A stretch of 64,000 nt of DNA from Actinomadura craniellae (GTDB lineage Bacteria; Actinomycetota; Actinomycetes; Streptosporangiales; Streptosporangiaceae). A model generated the notes under the pieces. It did no database searches. It was not told where the DNA came from and saw only the letters and a program-made list of their open reading frames with translations. Location: contig NZ_QLYX01000017.1 in NCBI RefSeq assembly GCF_003289645.1, forward strand, positions 124,001-188,000, written 5' to 3'. Below are positions 1 to 8,240 of this stretch, piece by piece. The position numbers and the translations under genes were made by a program. The first letter of the stretch is position 1. Each line of letters begins with the position of its first letter.

Positions 1-2279
1 GCGGCGGGCAACCGGCCCCGGGCCGCGAGCACCAGCAGGGCGTCGACCGCCCCGGACCGCTCCTCGGCGGCCCGGGCGCCGAGCCCGCAGCACAGCGCCG
101 CCGCGGTGGCCGCGCCCGCGGGCCCGTCGCCCTCGGCCAGCCCGAGCAGAAGCCCGCCCTGGCCCATCCGCTGCTCGGTCCCCCTGATCAGGTGGGGCAG
201 CAGGTGCGCCGCGATCACCTCCGGGTGGGACGGCATGATCGCGGGCCACCAGCCGATCGAGTCGTGGAAGACCGTCTGTGGCATCCTCAGCCACCTGCCG
301 TTCTCCGGGTACCGGCACAGCTTCGCGGCGAGGCCCGCGACGCCGTCGGCGGTCACGGTGGCGAGCAGCCACTCGGACGGGCCATCCGATCCCTGGGAGA
401 CCCGGTAGGAGTTCTCGGGCAGGGGCAGCGCGGCGCAGGTGACGGTCGGCTCGGGCAGCCCGCCCACGGCCATCCACGCCGCGGCGGCCCGCCCGTCGGG
501 CGACGAGAGCGCCCCGGCCCGCCGGACGGTCGCGGCGTCGATCTCGCGGGGCAGGCGCAGCAGCGCCTGCTCCAGATCGACCGGCCCCGCGCGCAACCCG
601 GCCGCCTCCAGCGTCTCCAGCCGGGCGACGAGTTCGGCCGGGTCGATCTGCCCGTTCGCCGTGGTCGGCGTCGCGAGCAGGACCGGTACGGTGCCGACCA
701 GTCCGGTGAGCTCCCACATCCGGTGCAGCAGCACCTGGTGCGGCACCGGGCGCCGGACGGAGTCGGTGGACCGGACGGCGCGCGGTGTCTTCCGGCTGCC
801 CGGGTGGAGGACGGCGCGCAGCGCGGACCACAGCCAGGTGCTGGTGTAGTCGCTGAACTCGCCGCCGCCCCAGTGGAACGCCCAGTGGCTCTCCGGCCCC
901 ACGGCGTGTTCGAAGGCAGCCGAGATCCGTTCGGGCTCGCGGTGGGCGAAGGCCACCAGGCCGGCCAGGAGCCGCTCGGTCTCCGCCCAGTCGACCTGCC
1001 AGGTCCGGGCCAGCCGCACGACCTCCCCGGCGAGCTCCGCCGGAGAGGAGATCGGCTGCGGCGGCTGGCCGGACGGCAGGTACGGCGGCAGCTCGGCGAC
1101 CGGCTCGGGACCGTCGCCCGCGCCGTCGCCGCCCGCGCCGAGCGGATCCCGCAGCTCCGCGGGGAGCGCCGCGGCGGCGTCGCGGACGGCGGACCGGGTC
1201 GCGTCGGCGGCCCGGTCCAGGTGCCGGGCGGCGACCTTCACCGCCCGCTCCCGCAGGTCGAAGGCCTCCTGGCCGAACGCGGTGGTGAGCGCGAGCAGGG
1301 TGGCGTCCACCCGGTCGTGCTTGCGGGCCGTGCGGTCCAGCCAGGTCAGCGCCGCGCGCACCAGCTTCTTCTCCGGCCGGAACAGCACCGCCTCGGCGGC
1401 TTCGGCGAACAGCGCGGGTTCCAGCGGGGCAGCCTCGTCGGCGCGGCGGATCTCCCGCAGTGCCAGCTCGGCGACCTTCCCGGGGGAGGCGGGCAGCACG
1501 CGCGCCAGGTCGCGCCCCCGCGCGGCGGCCTCCTGGGGGGTCGGTTCCAGCGCGTCGTACAGGACGGTGAACCAGCGCAGCTCCTGGGCCCGGCCGCCGC
1601 GCAGGAACCGGCTCACGCAGCCGTCGAGCAGCGTCTCGCGCTTCACCCGGCCCGCGGCGGAGAGCGCGACCAGCCGGGGCACCCAGCCGCCCGTGCCCTG
1701 CAGTTCCAGCACCGCGCCGGCGCCCTCGGCCTCGAACAGCCGGGGCACGAGCTCGTCCAGGAACGGGTCGCGTTCCAGCGTCCCGAGCTCGGTCCACCGG
1801 ATCCAGCCGAGCACGAAGGCGTCCCCGGCCGGGGGCGTGCCGTCCGCGCCGAAGGCCAGCTCGGCCGCCAGCCGCCAGTGGTACTGCTCGCCCTCCGCGG
1901 TGGCCGGGCGCAGCCGGCCCGCGATCCGGTGGGCCACGTCCAGCCGCCACTCGGCCGGCCGGTCGGCCAGCGCGTCCAGGGTCTCGGCGACGAGGCGGCG
2001 GAGGGCGCCGTCGCGGAAGCTCCAGGGCCGCAGCTCGTCGCGGCACAGCCAGGAGGCGGTGGCCGCGGCCCCGCCCAGGCAGCCGGCCCCCGCGACCCGC
2101 AGCGGCGCCGCCTTGACGCGGTAGAGCACGCCCCACTGGTCGCGGGAGGCGCGCAGGAAGCCGGGCAGCTCCCGGGCCACCGCCCGGCGCTCGGCCGGGG
2201 TGAACCCCTTGACCAGCGCCGCCGTGCGCGGGGAGTCGCCGGCCTCGATCGCCGCCCGCACCTCGTCCCAGGCGGTCAT
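1..2279 (-). CDS. DUF6493 family protein (3' end cut by window edge)
   Basis: This minus-strand frame opens at the ATG complementary to 2277-2279 and stays open for about 759 codons to the window edge, so the C-terminus is missing. The protein starts MTAWDEVRAAIEAGD and is a long run of amphipathic helices resembling HEAT-like repeats, with Ala/Leu/Arg/Glu-rich segments and no catalytic motif, signal peptide or membrane segment that I can see. Family recall places it with the DUF6493 proteins that sit beside SWIM zinc-finger proteins in Streptomyces and relatives. Its ATG overlaps the TGA of the upstream SWIM gene by 4 bases (ATGA), so the two are almost certainly co-translated. The function is not known; the constant pairing suggests a complex. 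Gene call firm, family name less so. Confidence 0.8.
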   Translation of the reverse strand, partial: MTAWDEVRAAIEAGDSPRTAALVKGFTPAERRAVARELPGFLRASRDQWGVLYRVKAAPLRVAGAGCLGGAAATASWLCRDELRPWSFRDGALRRLVAETLDALADRPAEWRLDVAHRIAGRLRPATAEGEQYHWRLAAELAFGADGTPPAGDAFVLGWIRWTELGTLERDPFLDELVPRLFEAEGAGAVLELQGTGGWVPRLVALSAAGRVKRETLLDGCVSRFLRGGRAQELRWFTVLYDALEPTPQEAAARGRDLARVLPASPGKVAELALREIRRADEAAPLEPALFAEAAEAVLFRPEKKLVRAALTWLDRTARKHDRVDATLLALTTAFGQEAFDLRERAVKVAARHLDRAADATRSAVRDAAAALPAELRDPLGAGGDGAGDGPEPVAELPPYLPSGQPPQPISSPAELAGEVVRLARTWQVDWAETERLLAGLVAFAHREPERISAAFEHAVGPESHWAFHWGGGEFSDYTSTWLWSALRAVLHPGSRKTPRAVRSTDSVRRPVPHQVLLHRMWELTGLVGTVPVLLATPTTANGQIDPAELVARLETLEAAGLRAGPVDLEQALLRLPREIDAATVRRAGALSSPDGRAAAAWMAVGGLPEPTVTCAALPLPENSYRVSQGSDGPSEWLLATVTADGVAGLAAKLCRYPENGRWLRMPQTVFHDSIGWWPAIMPSHPEVIAAHLLPHLIRGTEQRMGQGGLLLGLAEGDGPAGAATAAALCCGLGARAAEERSGAVDALLVLAARGRLPA

Positions 2280-3625
2280 CGGCCCGCTCCTTCCGTCAGC
2301 TCCGCGGCGGCGGTCATCCGGGCGGCCAGCACGTGCTTGCAGGGACCCCGGCCGCCGCGGTGGTCGATCCACCAGGGGCAGGTGCACGCTCCCGCACCGG
2401 GCCGGACCTGCCGGACGCCTCCGGTGGTGGTCACCAGCGCCAGGTCCGGCTCGGCGAACCGGACGGCGCCGGAGTCGGCCAGCGCCCGGGCCGCCGCCAG
2501 CCGGGGGTTCAGCGCCGCGACCCGGTCGGGGTCGTAGGGCAGTTCGCGGTGGAAGTACGCGGCCTCGGCGGTGTCGTAGCCGACCCGCCCGGCGGTGCCC
2601 AGCCGGGTCAGCGCGGCGCGCACCCGGGGCGCGTCCAGCCCGGCCCGCCCGGCGAGCAGGTCGGGTTCGACCCGGGGCTCGAAGGCCAGCAGCGCCCCCA
2701 CCAGTTCGGCGTCGTCGGCTGACTCGTCGGTGGCCAGGGCGTCCAGCACGGCGCCCTCGCCGGAGAACCCGCGGTGGAGCTCGGGGGAGAGGGACAGTAC
2801 GTACCGCATGCCGGGCAGTTCCAGCTCCCAGACGCTCGCGGCCGGCCCGTTGCCGGCCCGCACCGGCGGCCCGTACACCCGCAGCGCCCGGGCGAACCGC
2901 AGCAGCGGCGCCATCGTGCCCAGCCGCTCCGGCCCGGGCAGGCAGACCGCCCCCGGGGCCGGCCGGGACGCCAGCCGCAGCGCCCGCCCGGCGGGTACGG
3001 CCCACAGCACCGTCCGCCGGCGGGGCAGCCCGCGCAGGAACCGCACCGCCTCCGGCCCGGACAGCTCGGCGCGCGGGTCGAACCCGGCGGTGATGACCTG
3101 TACCTCGGCGAACCCGCGCAGCCAGCGGTCGGGCAGCGGCACCTTCTTCTCCACCACCGCGCCGTCGAGCGTGGTGACCGCGAGTTCGTCGTCGCCCACC
3201 GCCAGGTGCAGCGGGTCGGCGCCGCCGACCCGGGCCAGCGCCTCGCGCAGCGGGCCGTTGACGTCGACGTTGGTGGTGCCGCGCTCGACCACGTCGCCGT
3301 CGAGCGCCCCCTGGAGCAGGTCGAGGCGGGCGTAGACGCCGCCGCAGGCGGAGAACGACTCCAGCCGCAGCCGGTCGCCGTTGCAGGTCACCACCGGATC
3401 GCGGAAACCGGTCGGCCGGGGTTGGTGGTAGCGGGTGCGGGCCACGTCGGCGAGGCCGAGCAGCCCCGCTGCCGCGGGCGCGGCGTGCGTGACCACGCCG
3501 CTGAAGAAGTGCGGCCGGGTGACCGGGCCGCGGGTCGTGGTGCCCCCGGAGGTGGACAGCCCCAGCCGGTCGGTGGTGAGGGCGGAGGGGCGGGCGTAGC
3601 TGTACGCCTGTGCCGTGCTCGACAT
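2276..3625 (-). CDS. SWIM zinc-finger protein
   Basis: A 449-residue protein. The C-terminus carries the SWIM signature CxC-x12-CxH (C414, C416, C429, H431), a zinc-binding fold known for DNA or protein binding. The rest has no recognisable catalytic motif. The frame extends upstream to 3919, but the ATG at 3623-3625 (MSSTAQAY) starts the conserved-looking part and leaves a 121-base divergent promoter region before the glycosyltransferase gene, so I chose it. It is the first gene of a two-gene operon with the DUF6493 gene, joined by an ATGA overlap. A second, different SWIM protein lies at 47872-49170 with its SWIM near the N-terminus. Function unknown; probably an adaptor for the DUF6493 protein. 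Confidence 0.85.
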   Translation of the reverse strand: MSSTAQAYSYARPSALTTDRLGLSTSGGTTTRGPVTRPHFFSGVVTHAAPAAAGLLGLADVARTRYHQPRPTGFRDPVVTCNGDRLRLESFSACGGVYARLDLLQGALDGDVVERGTTNVDVNGPLREALARVGGADPLHLAVGDDELAVTTLDGAVVEKKVPLPDRWLRGFAEVQVITAGFDPRAELSGPEAVRFLRGLPRRRTVLWAVPAGRALRLASRPAPGAVCLPGPERLGTMAPLLRFARALRVYGPPVRAGNGPAASVWELELPGMRYVLSLSPELHRGFSGEGAVLDALATDESADDAELVGALLAFEPRVEPDLLAGRAGLDAPRVRAALTRLGTAGRVGYDTAEAAYFHRELPYDPDRVAALNPRLAAARALADSGAVRFAEPDLALVTTTGGVRQVRPGAGACTCPWWIDHRGGRGPCKHVLAARMTAAAELTEGAGR

Positions 3626-3746
3626 GACGCAGAACCTAGGGGGCGGCACCGACAAGATGTCGGAAGATAGGGCGTTTGCCCGATGTTTCCCGAAGTGGCG
3701 CCCGGCGGCGATTCCCGCGTCGCCCGGGACGGTGACCATCACGGGC

Positions 3747-4865
3747 GTGAAGGTCGCCATCGTGACCGAGTCCTTCCTCCCCCGGGTGAACGGGGTGACC
3801 AACTCGGTCTGCCGGATCCTGGAGCATCTCGCGGCCCGCGGGCACGAGGCGCTGGTCATCGCGCCCGGCCCCGGCCCCAACGCCCACGCCGGGCAGACCG
3901 TCCGGCCGGTGCCGGGCATCGCCCTGCCCTTCTACCGCTCGTTCGTCGTCGGGCTGCCCACCCGCCAGGTGGCGGCGACGCTGCGCGCCTTCCAACCGGA
4001 CGTCGTGCACCTGGCGTCCCCGCTGGTGCTCGGCGCCTCCGGGGCCGCCGCCGCCCGCCGGCTGGACGTGCCCGCCGTGGCGGTGTTCCAGACCGACATC
4101 GCCGGGTTCGCCCGGCGGTACGGGCTGCGCGGCACCGACCCGATCATCTGGTCCTGGCTGCGCCGGGTACACGAGCAGGCCGCCCGCACCCTGGCCCCCT
4201 CCACCCCGACGCTCCAGGAGCTGGAGCGGCGCGGCATCCCCCGGCTGGCGCTGTGGGCCCGTGGCGTGGACCACGCGCGCTTCCACCCCCGGCACCGCTC
4301 GGCGGGGCTCCGGGCCCGGCTCGCCCCGGCGGGGGAGACCCTGGTCGGATACGTGGGCCGGCTCGCCGCCGAGAAACGCCCGGAACTGCTCGCCCGGCTG
4401 GCGGACCTCCCCGGCACCCGGCTCGTGGTCGCCGGCGACGGGCCGGAGGAGCGGCGGCTGCGGCGGCTGCTGCCGGACGCGGTCTTCACCGGCTTCCTGA
4501 CCGGAACGGAGCTGTCGGAACTGGTCGCCTCCCTCGACGTCTTCGTGCACACCGGCGCCGACGAGACCTTCTGCCAGGCCGTGCAGGAGGGGCTGGCCGC
4601 CGGGGTCCCGGTGGTGGCACCCGCCGCGGGCGGCCCGCTGGACCTGGTCCGTCCCGGCGTCAGCGGGCTGCTGTACCCGCCCGACGACGGCGACGCGCTG
4701 CGCGCCGCGGTGGCCGCCCTGGTCGCCGGTCCCGAGCTGCGGCTCCAACTGGGCGCGCAGGCGCACCGCTCCGTCCAGAACCGGTCCTGGACGGCCGTCT
4801 GCGCCGAACTGGTCGCGCACTACGACGAGGTCCGCGGTGTCGCCCCCCTGGGGCGGGTCGCGTGA
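3747..4865 (+). CDS. GT4-type glycosyltransferase (MgtA/PimB-like)
   Basis: A 372-residue GT-B retaining glycosyltransferase. It begins with V-K-V-A-I-V-T-E-S-F-L-P and the early NGVTNS segment typical of GDP-mannose-dependent alpha-mannosyltransferases. The C-terminal half has VGYVGRLAAEKRPELLARL, the usual start of the nucleotide-sugar domain, and GADETFCQAVQEGLAAGVPVVAP, the E-x7-E region that binds the donor. It looks closest to the mycobacterial Rv0557 MgtA/PimB group, which transfers mannose to glycolipids; the acceptor here is inferred only. The frame is open from 3615, but GTG at 3747 begins exactly at the first beta strand of the fold. The gene is first in a three-gene operon and its TGA overlaps the next GTG (GTGA). 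Confidence 0.9.
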   Translation: MKVAIVTESFLPRVNGVTNSVCRILEHLAARGHEALVIAPGPGPNAHAGQTVRPVPGIALPFYRSFVVGLPTRQVAATLRAFQPDVVHLASPLVLGASGAAAARRLDVPAVAVFQTDIAGFARRYGLRGTDPIIWSWLRRVHEQAARTLAPSTPTLQELERRGIPRLALWARGVDHARFHPRHRSAGLRARLAPAGETLVGYVGRLAAEKRPELLARLADLPGTRLVVAGDGPEERRLRRLLPDAVFTGFLTGTELSELVASLDVFVHTGADETFCQAVQEGLAAGVPVVAPAAGGPLDLVRPGVSGLLYPPDDGDALRAAVAALVAGPELRLQLGAQAHRSVQNRSWTAVCAELVAHYDEVRGVAPLGRVA

Positions 4866-5623
4866 GCTTCCCGTTCGTGGTGTCGGTGCATGACGTGGCG
4901 CCCGCGACGGCCGACGAGGCGGCCGGCTGGGTCGCCGACCTCGACGCGCGCGGGGTGCCCGCCACGCTGCTGGTGATCCCGGGCCCCTACGCCGGCGGGC
5001 CCGCGCTGCCCGACGACGCCGAACTGGTCGCGTTCCTGCACCGGGCCGAACATCGGGGGCACGAGCTGTCCCTGCACGGCTTCCGGCACGCCGGGCGGCC
5101 CGGCGGCCCGGCCTGGCGGCGGGCGGTGAACCTGGCGGTGGCCCGGGGGGCCGGGGAGTTCTGGTCGCTCACCGAACCGCAGGCGCGGTCGTTGCTGCGG
5201 GCGGGACTCGACGTGCTGGCCGACGCCGACATCGGCGTGGTCGGGTTCACCCCGCCCGGCTGGCTCGCCTCGCCGGGGGCCCGCCGGGCGCTGGCCGGGC
5301 TGGGGTTCCGGTACTGGACGAGCCAGCTCGCCGTGCACGACCTGAGCCGCGGCAGGTCCGGCCGGATGCCCGCGCTGTCGCACCGGCCCGGCGGCGCGGG
5401 GGAGCAGGCCGGAGCCCGGCTGATGGTGGGCGCGACGCGGGCGTTCACCCGCACCCGCACCCCCTTCCGCATTGCCCTCCATCCGGCCGACCTCGCCCGG
5501 CCCGGCCTGCGCTCCGCCGCCCTGGCCGCCATCGACCACGCCCTGGCCGCCGGCGGCCGCCCCGTCACCTACGAGGCCCTCGTCACCCGGTGGGCGGCCC
5601 GGGGGGCGGGGCCGACACCGTGA
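4862..5623 (+). CDS. DUF2334 polysaccharide deacetylase-like protein
   Basis: A 253-residue protein beginning M-S-F-P-F-V-V-S-V-H-D-V-A-P. The early HDV motif, the LSLHGFRH segment at about residues 63-70 and the late RIALHPADL segment correspond to the metal-binding His/Asp positions of the NodB/DUF2334 barrel. DUF2334 proteins are predicted metal-dependent carbohydrate deacetylases. There is no signal peptide, so it probably acts in the cytoplasm on a precursor. GTG at 4862 overlaps the previous stop by 4 bases, and its own TGA overlaps the next GTG by 4, so it is locked between two glycosyltransferases. This suggests a step on a shared lipid- or sugar-linked intermediate. Substrate unknown. 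Confidence 0.85.
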   Translation: MSFPFVVSVHDVAPATADEAAGWVADLDARGVPATLLVIPGPYAGGPALPDDAELVAFLHRAEHRGHELSLHGFRHAGRPGGPAWRRAVNLAVARGAGEFWSLTEPQARSLLRAGLDVLADADIGVVGFTPPGWLASPGARRALAGLGFRYWTSQLAVHDLSRGRSGRMPALSHRPGGAGEQAGARLMVGATRAFTRTRTPFRIALHPADLARPGLRSAALAAIDHALAAGGRPVTYEALVTRWAARGAGPTP

Positions 5624-6732
5624 GGGTGGTGCAACTGGCGAACCTGTACAGCCCGGTGTCCGGCGGGCTGCGGACGGCCGTGGACATGCTGGGGCGGGGG
5701 TACGTCGCGGCGGGGCACGAGCGGGCGCTGGTGGTGCCGGGCCCGGCCTACGGCCGGCGGGAGACCGAGGCGGGGACGGTGGTGACGGTGCCGGGGCCGT
5801 CGGTGGCGCCCGGCTACCGCTTCGTCCTGGATCCGCGGCCGGTGCTGCGGGTGCTGGCCCGGCTCCGGCCCGACGTGATCGAGGTGTCCGACAAGGCGAC
5901 CCTGGCGGTGGCCGCACGCTGGGCGCGCCGGAACGGGGTGCGTTCGGTGCTGTTCTCCCACGAGCGGCTGGACGCGGTGCTGTCGCCCCGGACGCCCGGC
6001 TGGGTGCCGCTGGAGGCGGCGGCGGACGGCTGGAACCGGCGGCTGGTCCGCGCGTTCGACGCGATCGTGGTCACGTCGGCGTTCTCCGCGGCCGAGTTCG
6101 CCCGGATCGGCGCGCCCGCCCTACACCGGGTGCCGCTGGGCGTCGACCTGGAGACGTTCCGTCCCCTCAGCGCGGGCCGGGACACGGCGCCACGTCCCCG
6201 GCCGCCGGACGGCACCGTGCGGCTGGTCCACCTGGGCCGGCTGTCGAAGGAGAAACGGCCCGAGCTGGCCCTGGCCGCGCTCGGCGAGCTGGTGCGCGGG
6301 GGCGTGCCCGCCCGGCTCGACCTGGTGGGAGCCGGGCCGCGGGCGGCCGCGCTGCGCCGGGAGGCCGCGCGGGAAGGGCTCCCGGTCAGCTTCCACGGGC
6401 ATGTGGGTTCGCGGGCGGAGGTGGCCCGGCTGCTGGCGGAGGCCGACGTGGTGCTGGCCCCCTGCCCGTTCGAGTCGTTCGGGCTGGCGGTCCTGGAGGC
6501 ACTGGCCTGCGGGACGCCGGTGGTGGCGGCCGACCGGGGCGCCGCCTGGGAACTGCTGTCCGGCGGGAGCGGGGTCGCGGTGCCGCCGCACGGCGCGGCC
6601 TTCGCCGCCGGGGTGCGGGAACTGCTGCGCCGGCCCGAGCCGCTGCGCCGCGGCGCCGCCCGCGCCCAGGCCGAGCGCTACCCCTGGCACGCCACCGTCG
6701 CGGGCATGCTCGACGTCCTCGCCCCGCACTGA
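5620..6732 (+). CDS. GT4-type glycosyltransferase
   Basis: A 370-residue GT-B glycosyltransferase. The N-terminus reads V-R-V-V-Q-L-A-N-L-Y, followed by SGGL, a loop typical of GT4 enzymes. The C-terminal domain has VHLGRLSKEKRPELAL and the donor-binding PFESFGLAVLEALACGTPVV (E-x7-E) at about residue 290. It is a different subfamily from the enzyme at 3747. GTG at 5620 overlaps the upstream TGA (GTGA), so all three genes are translationally coupled. It is likely to add a second sugar to the product of the first transferase. Donor and acceptor cannot be read from sequence. Confidence 0.88.
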   Translation: MRVVQLANLYSPVSGGLRTAVDMLGRGYVAAGHERALVVPGPAYGRRETEAGTVVTVPGPSVAPGYRFVLDPRPVLRVLARLRPDVIEVSDKATLAVAARWARRNGVRSVLFSHERLDAVLSPRTPGWVPLEAAADGWNRRLVRAFDAIVVTSAFSAAEFARIGAPALHRVPLGVDLETFRPLSAGRDTAPRPRPPDGTVRLVHLGRLSKEKRPELALAALGELVRGGVPARLDLVGAGPRAAALRREAAREGLPVSFHGHVGSRAEVARLLAEADVVLAPCPFESFGLAVLEALACGTPVVAADRGAAWELLSGGSGVAVPPHGAAFAAGVRELLRRPEPLRRGAARAQAERYPWHATVAGMLDVLAPH

Positions 6733-6817
6733 CTCGCCCCGCACCGACCGTCCGGAGCGCGGGCGCACGGGGCGACCCGAAGTCGAGCACGGCGGGGGTA
6801 CCGGTACGCTCGGTGAC

Positions 6818-7177
6818 GTGCGACGGTTCTTCACCCCCGGATGGCTCGGGCTGCACGCCTTGGCGGCGGTGCTGTTCAGCTCGTTCCTGGCCTTCGGCTG
6901 GTGGCAGTTGCAGCGTGCCCAGGAGGGCAACGGGCGGAGCTGGGCCTATGTCTTCGAATGGCCGATCTTCGCCATCTTCGTGATCGTGATGTGGGTCAAG
7001 ATGATCCGCGACGAGCTGAGCGACGACGACACGGAGGCCGCCGAGGAACCGGCCGAACCCGCCGAGCCGCGCACCACCGCCGAGATCATCCGGCAGCACG
7101 AGGAAGAGGACGAGAGCCTGGCGGCCTACAACCGCTATCTCGCCCGGCTCAATGCGGAGTCCCGCCCGAAGGGCTGA
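6818..7177 (+). CDS. Conserved small membrane protein
   Basis: 119 residues starting at GTG 6818 (V-R-R-F-F-T-P-G-W-L-G). Two hydrophobic segments at about residues 8-25 and 40-58 are followed by a charged, Glu-rich cytoplasmic tail ending near AAYNRYLARL. The RRFFTPGWL...WWQLQRA pattern is common to a family of small actinobacterial membrane proteins that often stand beside DUF3817 genes, as here. It resembles the first helix of SURF1-type proteins but is too short to be one. Function unknown. Confidence 0.75.
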   Translation: MRRFFTPGWLGLHALAAVLFSSFLAFGWWQLQRAQEGNGRSWAYVFEWPIFAIFVIVMWVKMIRDELSDDDTEAAEEPAEPAEPRTTAEIIRQHEEEDESLAAYNRYLARLNAESRPKG

Positions 7178-7228
7178 CCGGCGGGCGCGACGAACTCCGA
7201 CCGCGACGACCAGAACGAGGTGTGTCCT

Positions 7229-7540
7229 GTGGAAGCGGCCGTGTCCCGGTATCGGGTGCTGGCGAACGTGGTGGGCGTGCTGTTGATCGTGCTCATCTTC
7301 ATCGCGGTACCGGTGAAGTACATCGGCGGCGAGCCGATCGTGTCGTCGATCGTGTCGCCGGTGCACGGGGTGCTCTACATGGTCTACCTCGTGTTCGCGT
7401 TCGATCTCTACCGCCGGGCGGGCTGGCCGGTGAGCCGCATGGTCTCCATGGTGGCCGCCGGCCTGGTGCCCTTCCTGGCCTTCTTCGTCGAGCGTCGCGT
7501 GGTCGCCGAGGCCCGGGCGCAGCAGCAGGCGAGCACCTGA
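7229..7540 (+). CDS. DUF3817 membrane protein
   Basis: 103 residues with three predicted membrane helices (about 10-30, 40-62 and 68-88) and a conserved SPVHGVLYMVY segment characteristic of DUF3817. I chose GTG 7229 because GAGG at 7217-7220 is 8 bases upstream; GTG 7220 is in frame but leaves no usable ribosome-binding site. It follows the small membrane gene by about 50 bases and both end before the strong terminator at 7579-7627, so they form a short operon. DUF3817 proteins are integral membrane proteins of unknown role. Confidence 0.82.
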   Translation: MEAAVSRYRVLANVVGVLLIVLIFIAVPVKYIGGEPIVSSIVSPVHGVLYMVYLVFAFDLYRRAGWPVSRMVSMVAAGLVPFLAFFVERRVVAEARAQQQAST

Positions 7541-7578
7541 CCCGACCGCGAGCCGTGCCGGCCGGCAGGGTGTGACAC

Positions 7579-7627
7579 CGTGTCGGCGGCCCGCGGAGGG
7601 GGTGCTCCGCGGGCCGCGGGGGACACG
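7579..7627 (+). terminator. Intrinsic terminator after the DUF3817 gene
   Basis: A perfect 13-bp stem (7586-7598 with 7605-7617) closes a 6-base loop; an outer CGTGTC/GACACG pair at 7579-7584 and 7622-7627 extends it. A T-rich tract rich in TTCTTT and TCTTTT follows from 7634. The position and structure fit termination of the 6818-7540 operon. Confidence 0.8.
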
Positions 7628-7730
7628 GCGGTCGTTCTTTCTGCTGTCTCTTGTGGTGTGCTGTCTTCTTTTCGCTTTCGGTCCGGGCGGTCTCAGAGTG
7701 GGGGTGGGGCGGCCCGGTGCGCCCAGATGA

Positions 7731-8033
7731 TCAGTTCGGCGTGATCGCGTCACCTCCTTCGGTCGCGGGGGCATGGGCCGGGCCGGCGGCACTGCTCAAG
7801 AGGGATGCCGCCGGCCCGGCAGAGGAGGACGCCGGTGCGGTGGGGGCGTACGGCACCGGCGTCATCTGGTCACCGAAGCGGTCGTCGGGGCGATCGCCGG
7901 CACCTGCCAGGCCCGGGACGGCCGAGGACCCGAGGTGTGTCGTCACGGCGACGACGCCCTCGGCCATCCGGGCCGGGCCTGACCGGGGAACGCTGGGGAA
8001 CTCGCCACACCGGGGAGAGTGCTCGGGACGCAT
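7731..8033 (-). CDS. Possible small hypothetical protein
   Basis: A 100-codon minus-strand frame starts at the ATG complementary to 8031-8033, with a strong ribosome-binding site (AGGGGAGGG, about 5 bases upstream of the ATG). Third positions are mostly G or C, as in the neighbouring genes. The product is hydrophilic, rich in Pro, Ala and Ser, with no domain, signal or membrane segment that I recognise. Upstream, 8090-8160 is locally AT-richer and could hold a promoter. Against it: low-complexity Pro/Ala composition is common in chance frames at this GC content. Confidence 0.35.
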   Translation of the reverse strand: MRPEHSPRCGEFPSVPRSGPARMAEGVVAVTTHLGSSAVPGLAGAGDRPDDRFGDQMTPVPYAPTAPASSSAGPAASLLSSAAGPAHAPATEGGDAITPN

Positions 8034-8240
8034 GTGACCCTCCCCTTTCGCCGGCCCCGGAGCCTTTGCCGCTCCGAGAGGTCGAGCCTGACTCTGTGTG
8101 ACTAACTCATTGCACACAGTACCCATGTGTCATGGGCGCGTAAACACAGGTCAGCCACAGAACCCGGTACGGCCGGCAGGGCGGGGTTCGGCGCCACTCG
8201 ACGGCCACCCGCGGCCCGAACCCGATGAGCACCATGCCGG

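Noticed and set aside
192-2537. A 781-codon plus-strand frame across the DUF6493 gene
   Set aside because: Its product is Gly/Arg/Pro-rich low-complexity, the usual antisense shadow of a GC-rich gene. The minus-strand frame has normal helical protein composition and an ATGA overlap with the SWIM gene.
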